A stretch of 64,000 nucleotides of DNA from Streptococcaceae bacterium. Lineage in GTDB: Bacteria; Bacillota; Bacilli; Lactobacillales; Streptococcaceae. This document shows, piece after piece, positions 1-8,194 of this stretch (position 1 is the stretch's first letter; each line of letters opens with the position of its first letter). Below the pieces are notes generated by a model. That model was not told the DNA's origin and made no database searches. It saw only the letters and a list, made by a program, of their open reading frames with translations. A program made the position numbers and the translations under genes. The stretch is from contig JAKVKP010000003.1 in NCBI GenBank assembly GCA_022484805.1, forward strand, positions 124,001 through 188,000, read 5' to 3'.

Positions 1-609
1 TTGGTTAATTTTTAGAGCACCTCTTGAACCACCAAATACTACAACGGTTTTGCGGTTGGAGTCTAAGCCATAGCTTTCTAATGCCTTTGTTTTTTGAGTT
101 TCAGCCACGTCCTGCGCTCGTGGATTACCAGTTAAAATAACCTTATCCTTTGGAAATGCTGAAGCCGCCTCCTTAAAACTAATCGCAATTTTGCTGACAT
201 ATCGGCTCAAAAATTTATTAGTGACCCCAACGACACTATTTTGCTCATGAATAATGGTGGGAATTTTTAATTTAGCCGCCGAATAAACAACTGGACCGGA
301 AACATAGCCGCCAGTCCCAATCACAATATCAGGTTTAAAATCTTGAATCATTTTTTTAGCATGCCTAAGGCTATTTAGAAATAGATAGACCGTTTTTAAA
401 TTTTGCGGGCTGAGTGAACGCCTAAAGCCTTGAATTTCAATCGTTTTAAAAGGAATTCCCGCTTTTGGCACTATCTTTTGTTCCAGCCCTTTATCCGTAC
501 CAACATATAAAAATACCGTATCAGGATAAGTTTTTTTGACATAATTAATGAATGCAAGTGCTGGATAGATATGACCACCTGTTCCACCGCCTGTTACTAA
601 AATTCTCAT
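1..609 (-). CDS. murG: MurG, lipid II synthase (partial, cut by window edge)
   Basis: UDP-GlcNAc:lipid I GlcNAc transferase that makes lipid II on the inner membrane face, the last intracellular step of peptidoglycan precursor synthesis. About 203 residues are visible and the C-terminal part lies outside the window. Seen: the N-terminal loop GGGTGGH at residues 7-13 and the second glycine motif GGSRGA near residue 196, both typical of MurG. The ATG follows an AAGGA ribosome site about 10 nt upstream. It lies 162 nt downstream of murD on the same strand, as in dcw clusters, but no ftsW-like gene sits between them. The product is certain; only its completeness is unknown. Confidence 0.96.
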   Translation of the reverse strand, partial: MRILVTGGGTGGHIYPALAFINYVKKTYPDTVFLYVGTDKGLEQKIVPKAGIPFKTIEIQGFRRSLSPQNLKTVYLFLNSLRHAKKMIQDFKPDIVIGTGGYVSGPVVYSAAKLKIPTIIHEQNSVVGVTNKFLSRYVSKIAISFKEAASAFPKDKVILTGNPRAQDVAETQKTKALESYGLDSNRKTVVVFGGSRGALKINQ

Positions 610-771
610 ATTAATCGTTTCCTTTTCTAAAAAGCTTTGAGGACCATTTGTGCTCAGAAAAACTATATGAACGCCAAATGAAAGGACAATGCTAATGCAC
701 TGCAGAAAGCTAAAGCATCTATTAAATTAAATAGCACTCAAAGCTAGCGCGATTGCTAAAATTTTTTTGTT

Positions 772-2139
772 CTACTTGGCTTCTTCTTGTTTAAAATGTT
801 CAAAAAGGCTGATAAATTCGTCGCCTCGAATTTCAAACGTCTTATACTGATCCCAGCTCGCATTAGCTGGAGATAAAAGAATCGTATCTTCCGGCTGTGC
901 TAAGTGATATGCATAATTGGTCGCCTCAGTTAAACTGTTAAACTGCTTAATTTGTGTGATGCCTGCTTTTTCGCCAGCCGTCACCAATTTTTCTTTTGTT
1001 TCACCGAAAACGAATAAACCTTTTAAACCACGGATAGCACCTACTAATTCATCAAACGAATTACCTCGGTCTAGACCACCTGCTAATAAAAACACTTTTT
1101 GATTATTAAAGCCGCTCAAGGCGCGTTCAGTTGCTAAGATATTTGTGGCTTTAGAATCATTATAGAAACGAATACCATTAATCTGCCCTAGATATTGAGT
1201 TCGATGCTTAACACCACTAAATGCGGACAAGCTCTGTTTAATTACTTCATTATCAATACCAATTAATTTGGCAACTGCAATCGCAGCAAGTGCATTTTCA
1301 ATATTATGCTGGCCAGGTACGCCCAGTTCAGTGGTCTCCATAATTTTTTCAGCTTTATAAAATAGATGGTCCTCCTCTAAGTAAGCACCCTCTACCTTTC
1401 CTTCAGTCGAAAATGGAACCACGGTAGCTTGAGTTTTTTCTGCCAATTGACGTAACTCTGCTTGATTGAAATTAATCACCAGAAAGTCAGACGCCGTTTG
1501 ATTTTTCTGAATTTGCCATTTTGCAGCAACATAAGCTTCTCGAGTGCCATGATAATCCAAATGAGCGGAAAAAATGTTGGTAATCACCGCAATATTCGGT
1601 CTAAACTTTTGAATGCCCATTAATTGAAAGCTTGATAATTCAGTCACCATGTATTCATCATGTTTCACTTTTTCTGCGACGATACTCGCAGGAAAACCAA
1701 TATTACCAGCAAGATGACCAATTCGACCACTATGATTAATAATATCAGCAATCATCGTTGTTGTCGTTGTTTTACCATTCGTCCCTGTTATACCAACAAT
1801 ATTTCCTTCGCAGACACGGTAAGCAAGCTCAACTTCAGTAATGATTGGAATTTCTTTTTCAATTGCCCGAATAATTAACGGATTGCTGTATGGAATCCCC
1901 GGATTTTTAACCATTAAATCAAAGGATTCATCTAATAACTCTAAAGGATGTGAGCCTGTGATGACTCGAATGCCAAGTGTCATTAAATCCTGAGCCTGTG
2001 GATTATCTGCTAATGGCTTACCGTCGTTTACGGTTACCAAAGCGCCTAAATCATTTAATAATTTTGCCGCACCAAACCCACTTTTTGCGAGACCTAAAAC
2101 TAATATTTTTTTATTTTTATAATCCATGATTTGCTTCAC
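772..2139 (-). CDS. murD: MurD, UDP-MurNAc-L-alanine:D-glutamate ligase
   Basis: Cytoplasmic ATP-dependent ligase adding D-Glu to UDP-MurNAc-L-Ala. The 455 residues match the family length. Seen: the Mur-ligase ATP loop GTNGKTT at residues 119-125, an N-terminal Rossmann-like UDP-binding segment (VLGLAKSG) and the C-terminal ligase domain with DSKATN and [10 protein letters not shown]. The start is taken as GTG because AGAGG lies 8 nt upstream; the next ATG (codon 5) would be 20 nt from it. The gene upstream is an unrelated Phd/YefM-like gene and not mraY, so the usual dcw order is broken here. A good extended -10 sequence precedes it, so murD and murG probably have their own promoter. Confidence 0.97.
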   Translation of the reverse strand: MKQIMDYKNKKILVLGLAKSGFGAAKLLNDLGALVTVNDGKPLADNPQAQDLMTLGIRVITGSHPLELLDESFDLMVKNPGIPYSNPLIIRAIEKEIPIITEVELAYRVCEGNIVGITGTNGKTTTTTMIADIINHSGRIGHLAGNIGFPASIVAEKVKHDEYMVTELSSFQLMGIQKFRPNIAVITNIFSAHLDYHGTREAYVAAKWQIQKNQTASDFLVINFNQAELRQLAEKTQATVVPFSTEGKVEGAYLEEDHLFYKAEKIMETTELGVPGQHNIENALAAIAVAKLIGIDNEVIKQSLSAFSGVKHRTQYLGQINGIRFYNDSKATNILATERALSGFNNQKVFLLAGGLDRGNSFDELVGAIRGLKGLFVFGETKEKLVTAGEKAGITQIKQFNSLTEATNYAYHLAQPEDTILLSPANASWDQYKTFEIRGDEFISLFEHFKQEEAK

Positions 2140-2186
2140 GATGAGCGCCTCTTTCTTATTCGTTGATTTGACTTGATTAATTAATA

Positions 2187-2195
2187 ATTATATCA
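2187..2195 (-). promoter_or_regulatory. Putative extended -10 promoter for murD-murG
   Basis: Read on the minus strand this is TGATATAAT, a consensus extended -10 element, about 50 nt upstream of the murD GTG and just after the terminator hairpin of the gene before it. No convincing -35 box is seen, which is tolerated by extended -10 promoters. Inferred from sequence only. Confidence 0.5.
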
Positions 2196-2203
2196 CTAAA
2201 AAC

Positions 2204-2256
2204 AATAATCCAGAGCACCTAATTCAAAGTATAACCGAATTGAGTGCTGGATTATT
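2204..2256 (-). terminator. Rho-independent terminator after the Phd/YefM-like gene
   Basis: Long imperfect hairpin: outer arms AATAATCCAG / CTGGATTATT enclose further pairing (AGCAC...GTGCT and AATTC...GAATT). On the minus strand it is followed by GTTTTTAG. It begins 7 nt after the stop codon of the 2264-2767 gene. Confidence 0.75.
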
Positions 2257-2263
2257 GAAAAAA

Positions 2264-2767
2264 TTATTGAACATCTGCAATCCTAAAATATGTATCTGAC
2301 TCAGGAATCAAAGATAGCGTCATTCGCTGTGAATTATTTCGATTTCGATAAACGAGCTGTTCAGAATCCATCAATTCACTTTCCATCAAATTTGTACCAC
2401 CATAGCTTGATTTTTTAGTAATGAAACCTAGAGCAACAAGCTCGTCATCCAATGTTTTAAGTGTAAAGGAATGATGAAAAAACTTTTTAAAAACTTTTTC
2501 AGCCTCGAGACTTTTAAAAGTCTTTTCTTCAGTATGTCCTACTTCACTTACTTCTGCTGCTTGTTTTTCAGGTAATTCTATTTCACCTTGTAGCTGACCA
2601 ACTAAGGTTTCATACTGAGATTGGCTAATCATCACGCCAGCCACTTTCTCCCGATTGAAGATATAGACACCTGTTTGAGTTTGCTCAGCTATCTTAAAAA
2701 CTTCAGTCGGTGATTTTTTGACATCCGTAATGGATGCAGTTGGTACTTCGAGTTTTTTAAAAGTCAT
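2264..2767 (-). CDS. Phd/YefM antitoxin-like protein, no toxin partner
   Basis: A 167-residue protein whose first ~55 residues resemble the Phd/YefM antitoxin fold: an N-terminal segment ending in a stretch like 'VYIFNREKVAGVMISQSQYE', the typical strand-turn-strand-helix of these DNA-binding antitoxins. The rest (about residues 60-167) is longer than in a standard antitoxin (80-90 residues) and I cannot assign it. No RelE/Doc-like toxin gene flanks it, so a role as an orphan regulator is as likely as a toxin-antitoxin role. The start is the ATG 8 nt after a GGGGG ribosome site; an in-frame ATG 15 nt upstream lacks one. It ends in a strong terminator. Confidence 0.7.
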   Translation of the reverse strand: MTFKKLEVPTASITDVKKSPTEVFKIAEQTQTGVYIFNREKVAGVMISQSQYETLVGQLQGEIELPEKQAAEVSEVGHTEEKTFKSLEAEKVFKKFFHHSFTLKTLDDELVALGFITKKSSYGGTNLMESELMDSEQLVYRNRNNSQRMTLSLIPESDTYFRIADVQ

Positions 2768-2791
2768 TTGGCATACCCCCATTTCATTCTA

Positions 2792-3493
2792 TCACAAACG
2801 CTTACTTTGGAAAATTAAAATTAACATCTGTGTAATTTTTTTTCGTTCAAACGGACAATCTAATTGATCCACAAAAATCTGTTTATCAAACTTAAATTGA
2901 TTTAAATTTAACGCATCCTTGGTTATCAATAAATCTACTTTATCATCAAATGGTAGATAAAAAAATTCAAAATTAAAAATTCTCCCATAAATTTGATCAA
3001 ATTTATCCATTTCTGACTTTGAGATACGTTCTGTAAAACCAATATGGATGTTTGGATTCACCTTTTCTTGTTCTAAAAGTCGGCAATAATGCGTTTTTAT
3101 TTCAGAAAATGATAATTTCAAACATAATAATTGCTTACTGCTTTCAATCCATTGATCCATACCCTTGATAATCATATTAGTACAAGTCGTTTGATGACCA
3201 TATATAAACAAATCAATATGCAAATCAAAGAGCGCCTCTTTAAATTGTGGTAACTGATTGGCAACGATCAAGGTCAACTTTTCGATTTGGCGCGAATGAT
3301 GTTTAAACTGAAAAAACTGATAATAGTCACGAAAACTTTCATGCTTTAATAATAATAAAAATAAATACTTCATTTCTTCCATTGATAACTCAAAACAAAT
3401 CTGAATTGGTTGCACTTGCTGAAGAAACTGGTTAAAGCTTGAATTTTTCTTAAAATAGTCAACTGTATGACGTAAATGTTTAATCCGGTGCAT
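2792..3493 (-). CDS. Mga-like regulator, C-terminal half (frameshifted)
   Basis: A 233-residue ORF that reads as the C-terminal part of an Mga/AtxA-type transcriptional regulator: helical central region, then an EIIB-like end ('VDLLITKDALN...IFVDQLDCPFERKKI'). It is the continuation, in the -1 frame, of the 3505-4077 ORF carrying the HTH. The shift occurs at a run of nine A (plus strand, 3507-3515); one extra base there would join the two into about 430 residues, close to the family length. It has its own ATG with AGAAGG 6 nt upstream, so separate translation is also possible. Family assignment is by pattern only and the ligand is unknown. Confidence 0.6.
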   Translation of the reverse strand: MHRIKHLRHTVDYFKKNSSFNQFLQQVQPIQICFELSMEEMKYLFLLLLKHESFRDYYQFFQFKHHSRQIEKLTLIVANQLPQFKEALFDLHIDLFIYGHQTTCTNMIIKGMDQWIESSKQLLCLKLSFSEIKTHYCRLLEQEKVNPNIHIGFTERISKSEMDKFDQIYGRIFNFEFFYLPFDDKVDLLITKDALNLNQFKFDKQIFVDQLDCPFERKKITQMLILIFQSKRL

Positions 3494-3504
3494 GCATTCC
3501 CTTC

Positions 3505-4077
3505 TTAAAAAAAAATTGCCATTGCCTGTTGATTAACACTTGAAAAATGTTTAATATGCGTTTTTATTTTAATATAATCATAAATTGACTGGCTATAGCT
3601 ATGTCGATACTCCATTAAATGAACCTCCATGAAATCATAAATAAACTTTTGAATGCACTCCTCACGCCCGAGTAATCGACCACGATTACAGGTTAAATGA
3701 TAACGCTTCAATTCCTTATCTAAACCCATTAAAAAATCAAAGCTGACCACAAGATTACTTGAGTCTTGTAAAATCATCTGTTTCATATATTGAAAAACTT
3801 TTGAATCATGAATTAACCTTTTTTTTAAGAAGATTAATGCAAACTGATGATGCACAATGAAATAGACTCTTAAATTTTTGATTTCCAATGAGAATGATTG
3901 CATTAAGCCTAAAATAATAATTTGTTGCTCGAGTGATTTGACCTGAGCTCTGACCGTTTTAATACTGCATGTCAGATGATTGGATAATTTTTCTAAACTA
4001 CTACTCGAACGGTTTGCGAAATATTCCAAAATGGATAGTAATTTTAAATTCTCTTTACTACTTGCAAATAACTTCAA
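3505..4077 (-). CDS. Mga-like regulator, N-terminal HTH half (frameshifted)
   Basis: The N-terminal half of a probable Mga-family DNA-binding regulator. Seen: a winged-helix HTH at about residues 8-55 (LKLLSILEYF...LEKLSNHLTCSIKTVRAQVKSL) followed by helical sequence. The start is taken as TTG at 4077, 6 nt after a GGGGGG ribosome site, which places the HTH right at the N-terminus as in the family; an upstream in-frame TTG at 4131 has no ribosome site. The reading frame ends in a poly-T tract (ATT TTT TTT TAA), where the 2792-3493 ORF takes over in the -1 frame. It is either a pseudogene, a phase-variable gene or a frameshifting gene. It follows recO and its terminator. Confidence 0.6.
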   Translation of the reverse strand: MKLFASSKENLKLLSILEYFANRSSSSLEKLSNHLTCSIKTVRAQVKSLEQQIIILGLMQSFSLEIKNLRVYFIVHHQFALIFLKKRLIHDSKVFQYMKQMILQDSSNLVVSFDFLMGLDKELKRYHLTCNRGRLLGREECIQKFIYDFMEVHLMEYRHSYSQSIYDYIKIKTHIKHFSSVNQQAMAIFF

Positions 4078-4204
4078 AGAAATCCCCCCCAAAAAATAAC
4101 TAAAATATTTTCTTGAATCAGCATCTTTCAATCAATGCCGATTTCGCAATTCATAATCGATTTCTCCCCTAACCGATTAGCAAATATCATACCATATTAA
4201 AAAT

Positions 4205-4237
4205 GAAAAAAGACTAGCCGAATTAACTCAGCCAGTC
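4205..4237 (-). terminator. Terminator of nrdD-nrdG-recO transcript
   Basis: Minus-strand hairpin GACTGGC / GCTAGTC with a loop that contains the recO stop codon, followed by TTTTTT. It separates recO from the Mga-like regulator. Confidence 0.75.
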
Positions 4238-4975
4238 ATTCATATGATCAATGAATTTCTTACTTTTTAAATTTAAACCAACATATTCCGTATAAATTAA
4301 ATCAATCAAAATCCTAATTTTCCGCTTCATATCTGGTTTTATTTTTATTTCATTAAGAAGTACCAAATCAACCTTAGAAAAAAGTCCCAAAAAATAAAGC
4401 ACATTTGGATCCTCCTTAGCCAAATTGAGGTTTTGCTCTTGATGATTCTGACAAACAACACCTTGTAGAGCCCACGAAAAATCAAAGGGCTGCGCTATCT
4501 TACCACAAATTTGACATTGCTCAAAATCAAGGTAAACACCAAAGCGTGACAAAATTTGAATTTCAAATATAAAAGTTACCACCTCGGCATCCATTCCTCT
4601 TTCAACCAAATTAATCGACTCGAGTAAAAATGAAAATAATGGCTGATCGTGTATTCGGTCTTCAATTGCCATATCAACCAAATTAAGCATATAGGTTACA
4701 TAGGCCGTTAAAAAAATATCCGACTGAATTTGTCTAAAAATTTTAGTATCTGAATGTGTCCTAATAAATGACAAGCCCTGATCATTTAAATTAAGCACAA
4801 ACTGAGATACTGACATCGGCTGAATCATATCTTTTGATTGAAAACGCTGCCCATTACCACCTTTAATAAAAATCATCTGTTTACCCGCCTTAGCCGTAAA
4901 CAATTTAACTAGCTTATCTTTTTCTTTATAATCTCGATTGTATAAGACAATCCCTAATGTTTCTACTTCCTTCAC
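4223..4975 (-). CDS. recO: RecO, DNA repair protein
   Basis: RecFOR-pathway protein that helps load RecA onto SSB-coated single-stranded DNA and anneals strands. 250 residues, normal length. Seen: N-terminal OB-fold (ETLGIVLYNRDYKEKDKLVKLFT), helical middle and a C-terminal zinc-finger-like CxxC (CQICG) near residue 156 with CQNH about 20 residues later. The start is GTG with an AGG 6 nt upstream. It begins 7 nt after the nrdG stop, so it is probably translated from the nrdD-nrdG transcript; an unusual partner, since recO is often next to era. Confidence 0.93.
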   Translation of the reverse strand: MKEVETLGIVLYNRDYKEKDKLVKLFTAKAGKQMIFIKGGNGQRFQSKDMIQPMSVSQFVLNLNDQGLSFIRTHSDTKIFRQIQSDIFLTAYVTYMLNLVDMAIEDRIHDQPLFSFLLESINLVERGMDAEVVTFIFEIQILSRFGVYLDFEQCQICGKIAQPFDFSWALQGVVCQNHQEQNLNLAKEDPNVLYFLGLFSKVDLVLLNEIKIKPDMKRKIRILIDLIYTEYVGLNLKSKKFIDHMNDWLS

Positions 4976-4982
4976 ATTTCAC

Positions 4983-5582
4983 CTAAATCAGCTTTTTCTT
5001 ATGTAGCTGCTCATATTTTTGTTCGCCATCATTTAATTTATGCCAAATTACAACTTGATGCTCTTTTAATGAACGTTTTACATCAATAATTCTCTGATTA
5101 CTTGAACCCCTGAATTGTAGCATCAAATTCATTTTATCCTTTTCAAAGCGACCGTCAACTAAAATATCAATTAGTGATAGTAATTCTTTTTTATCAGCAG
5201 TTTCTAATTGTAATTCTTCCCAGGTATAGCCAGACCAAGACCAAATATCCTTTTCAGGTAACTCTTTTCTGATGCGTTTAACTAATGGCAAAACAACCCC
5301 CGTATTCAAAAAGGGTTCTCCGCCTAATAGAGTTAAACCTTGAACATAAGGCTCAGCCATATCTTTCATAATTTGAGCTTCAAGCTTTTCATCATAGGGT
5401 TTACCATACCTAAAGCTTTGCGCTGCAACATTATAACAGCCCTCACAGGCAAAAGGACAACCTGAAACATAAAGTGAATTTCGAACACCTTCACCATCAA
5501 CAAAATTAAATGCCTTGTAGTCAGCAATATAATTTTGGGATAAATTTTGACTTTGCCATTCCTGTGGCTTTGGATTGCGCAT
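4983..5582 (-). CDS. nrdG: NrdG, anaerobic RNR activating enzyme
   Basis: Radical-SAM enzyme that installs the glycyl radical on NrdD under anaerobic conditions. 199 residues. Seen: the 4Fe-4S motif CxxxCxxC at Cys42, Cys46, Cys49 (SGCPFACEGC) and the SAM-binding glycine stretch LLGGEPFLN. ATG at 5582 lies 8 nt after AGAGG; the in-frame GTG at 5591 directly abuts that ribosome site and is rejected. It lies 128 nt downstream of nrdD on the same strand and forms the functional pair with it. Confidence 0.95.
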   Translation of the reverse strand: MRNPKPQEWQSQNLSQNYIADYKAFNFVDGEGVRNSLYVSGCPFACEGCYNVAAQSFRYGKPYDEKLEAQIMKDMAEPYVQGLTLLGGEPFLNTGVVLPLVKRIRKELPEKDIWSWSGYTWEELQLETADKKELLSLIDILVDGRFEKDKMNLMLQFRGSSNQRIIDVKRSLKEHQVVIWHKLNDGEQKYEQLHKKKLI

Positions 5583-5710
5583 TTTATTCACCTCTTTTAC
5601 AAATCAACGACACATTTTTCAGTTGAAAAAGGACCGCCAAATCCAAATAATAGCTTGGAAAGGCCATCCATTTTTCAAAATCATATGTTTTATAGTATGT
5701 TAAACATAAA

Positions 5711-7903
5711 TTATATATTACCTGTTTTACCAGCCATATGTTTAACACGACTAGAAATTTCCTTATGACGTCCATGAACCATTGGACGTGCTTGAGGATT
5801 GCCTAAATAGCCACAAGTTCGTTTAACCACGTCAACCGTTTTTGGATCATTATTACCACAGTTTGGACATTCAAAGCCACGTTCTGTTGGTGTAAAATCG
5901 CCTTCAAAACCACAAGCATAACATTTATCAATCGGTGTATTTGTACCTAGATAGCCAACACGATCGTAGGCATAATCCCAAACTGCTTCTAAAGCCTTGG
6001 GATTTTGCTGTAAGACTGGATATTCACAATAATGAATAAAGCCACCTGAACAATATTTTGGATAATCCTTTTCAAAGTCTAATTTTTCAAAAGGTGTTGG
6101 GTTTTTACGCACATCATAATGGAAAGAATTAGTATAGTATTCTTTATCAGTAATGTCTTTTACCAAACCAAACTTTTCAGTATCTAAACGACAGAAACGA
6201 TCGGTTAATGATTCTGATGGTGTTGAATAAACAGAGAAATGATAACCATATTCATCGCCCCATTGATCTGCCATTGCCTTCATTAAGCTCAAAATTTCAA
6301 CTGTAAATTGCTTAGCTTCAGGATTCTTTTCCCAGTCGCCGCCATAAAAAGCAGTTGCCACTTCATACAAACCAATATACCCCATTGAAACCGTTGCACG
6401 TTTATTTTTAAATAGTTCGTTTACTGATTCCGATTTATTTAAACGTCTACCAAAGGCACCATATTGATATAAAATTGGCGCATTGGCAGGTGTTGCTTCT
6501 TTACAACGTTCAACTCGATACACCAAAGCATCCTTTAAGACTTCCAAGCGTTCATCTAATAACTTCCAGAATTTTTGTGTGTCACCATGTGATTCTAGTG
6601 CAATCCGCGGCAAATTAAGTGTGACAACTCCTAAATTCATTCGCCCTGAATTAACTTCATTACCATTACTATCTTTCCAGCCTTGTAAGAAGGAACGACA
6701 GCCCATTGGCACTTTAAACGATCCTGTCAATTCTACAATTTTATCGTAGCTTAAAATATCAGGATACATCCGTTTCGTTGCACACTCTAAGGCTAGTGTT
6801 TTAATGTCATAGTTTTGATCCGAAGGTGCCATGTTTAAGCCACGCTTCAAAGTAAAAATCAATTTAGGAAAAATGGCCGTCCGATGCTCACTACCAAGAC
6901 CTTTTATCCGAATTTCTAAGATTGCACGTTGAATTTCACGCTCAAACCAAGAAGTACCTAAGCCAAAGCCTAACGAAGTAAATGGCGTCTGACCATTTGA
7001 GGTGAAAAGTGTATTAATTTCATATTCCAAACTTTGCATCGCATCATAAATATCTTTTTTCGTTTTAGTGCGTGCATAGTCTTCTTGTTTTTCTGGCAAA
7101 ATCCACTCTTTAGCATCTTGCAAATGCTTGTGATAATTCTTTTCTGCAAATGGCGCTAACAATTCATCTACACGATCAGCTGAACAACCACCGTATTGAC
7201 TTGAAGCCACGTTGGCAATAATTTGTGAGATTTGAGCCGTCGCTGTTTGAATTGATTTTGGTGGCTCAACATCTGCATTACCAATTTTAAAACCATTATT
7301 TAACATCCCTTTAAAGTCAATTAAGCAGCAATTTGTCATTGGTGTATACGGATGGTAATCTAAATCATGATAATGAATTTCACCCTTTTGATGCGCATTT
7401 GCCACATGTGGAGGTAACATTTTTAAACCAATTGATTTGCCCACAATTCCTGCTGTTAAATCACGTTGAGTATTAAAAACATCACTATCCTTATTGGCAT
7501 TTTCGTTGACCACCGCTTGATCTTTAGAAATTAATTTACCAATTGTAAAATTAATATCTGTTGCCTTTGAACGCGAAAAATCACGTTTTGTCCGATAATT
7601 AATATATTCTTCAGCCAAATCATAGTGATTATATTCAAGTAATACATGCTCAACTATATTTTGAATTTCATAAATTTTAACATTTTTTTCAAAACGTTCA
7701 TAAATCTCCGCAACAACCGAATCAGTAATATTTTGAAGTTGCTGATGACGAATTGAATCTACCGAACCAATCGCTGTCTCCAACGCCTTGTATAAGGCAT
7801 CATAAATTTTAGAGGCATCAAAATCCACTAAACGACCATCACGTTTAATGACTTTAATACTCTTGTCTGGATTTGTTGTTGTTGTTTTCTCTAATATCAT
7901 CAT
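5711..7903 (-). CDS. nrdD: NrdD, anaerobic ribonucleoside-triphosphate reductase
   Basis: Class III ribonucleotide reductase, oxygen-sensitive glycyl-radical enzyme making dNTPs for anaerobic growth. 730 residues, family length. Seen: N-terminal ATP-cone (VIKRDGRLVDFDASKIYDAL), the NCCLIDFKGML stretch of the catalytic barrel, a C-terminal zinc site with two CxxC pairs (CYACG, CPNCG), and the glycyl-radical loop RTCGYLG with the radical glycine near residue 698. Two sequences matching the NrdR box lie 70-130 nt upstream, so repression by NrdR (controlled by ATP/dATP) is likely. It is divergent from the aminopeptidase gene. Confidence 0.97.
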   Translation of the reverse strand: MMILEKTTTTNPDKSIKVIKRDGRLVDFDASKIYDALYKALETAIGSVDSIRHQQLQNITDSVVAEIYERFEKNVKIYEIQNIVEHVLLEYNHYDLAEEYINYRTKRDFSRSKATDINFTIGKLISKDQAVVNENANKDSDVFNTQRDLTAGIVGKSIGLKMLPPHVANAHQKGEIHYHDLDYHPYTPMTNCCLIDFKGMLNNGFKIGNADVEPPKSIQTATAQISQIIANVASSQYGGCSADRVDELLAPFAEKNYHKHLQDAKEWILPEKQEDYARTKTKKDIYDAMQSLEYEINTLFTSNGQTPFTSLGFGLGTSWFEREIQRAILEIRIKGLGSEHRTAIFPKLIFTLKRGLNMAPSDQNYDIKTLALECATKRMYPDILSYDKIVELTGSFKVPMGCRSFLQGWKDSNGNEVNSGRMNLGVVTLNLPRIALESHGDTQKFWKLLDERLEVLKDALVYRVERCKEATPANAPILYQYGAFGRRLNKSESVNELFKNKRATVSMGYIGLYEVATAFYGGDWEKNPEAKQFTVEILSLMKAMADQWGDEYGYHFSVYSTPSESLTDRFCRLDTEKFGLVKDITDKEYYTNSFHYDVRKNPTPFEKLDFEKDYPKYCSGGFIHYCEYPVLQQNPKALEAVWDYAYDRVGYLGTNTPIDKCYACGFEGDFTPTERGFECPNCGNNDPKTVDVVKRTCGYLGNPQARPMVHGRHKEISSRVKHMAGKTGNI

Positions 7904-7973
7904 TTTAAAACACTTCTCCCTCTGTAGTTCTCTTATATTTTATAAGAATTACAAAGAATTTACAATAGTAAAT

Positions 7974-8031
7974 ACACTATATCTTGTGTTTTAATTTAGA
8001 AATTTTAATTATGACACACTATATATTGATA
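7974..8031. promoter_or_regulatory. Paired NrdR boxes upstream of nrdD
   Basis: Box 1 is ACACTATATCTTGTGT (7974-7989), nearly identical to the known NrdR consensus acaCwATATaTwGtgt. Box 2 is ACACTATATATTGATA (8016-8031), a good match in its left half. The starts are 42 bp apart, about four helical turns, so both boxes face the same side of the DNA as known for NrdR tandem sites. They lie just upstream of the nrdD promoter region. Nothing else is seen in the rest of the 290-nt divergent gap apart from the aminopeptidase promoter. Confidence 0.8.
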
Positions 8032-8144
8032 TAGCTACCTTTACAAGCTCAATAATGATAACGACTTCATAGAAATTTAATTACAAGTATAATTTAACTA
8101 ATCACTTATTCATTTATCGTAATTTAGCTTCAGTTTGCTTCTCA

Positions 8145-8174
8145 TTATCACATTTTTTTTAATTTTGCTATAAT
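8145..8174 (+). promoter_or_regulatory. Promoter of the M42 aminopeptidase gene
   Basis: Extended -10 TGCTATAAT (TATAAT at 8169-8174) with a weak -35-like TTATCA (8145-8150) at 18-bp spacing. It lies 20 nt before the start codon, giving a very short leader that still includes the AGAGG ribosome site. Confidence 0.6.
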
Positions 8175-8194
8175 TGACATTAGAGGTGAAATTG

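Noticed and set aside
917-1102. Open frame opposite murD on the plus strand
   Set aside because: Shadow of a real gene with no ribosome site. The same holds for the other short frames opposite nrdD, rseP, ftsH, mfd, ftsK, adhE and the surface-protein gene.
2264-2767. Complete toxin-antitoxin module with the Phd/YefM-like protein
   Set aside because: No adjacent short gene with a RelE, ParE, Doc or PIN-like pattern; the flanking ORFs are the Mga-like regulator and murD.
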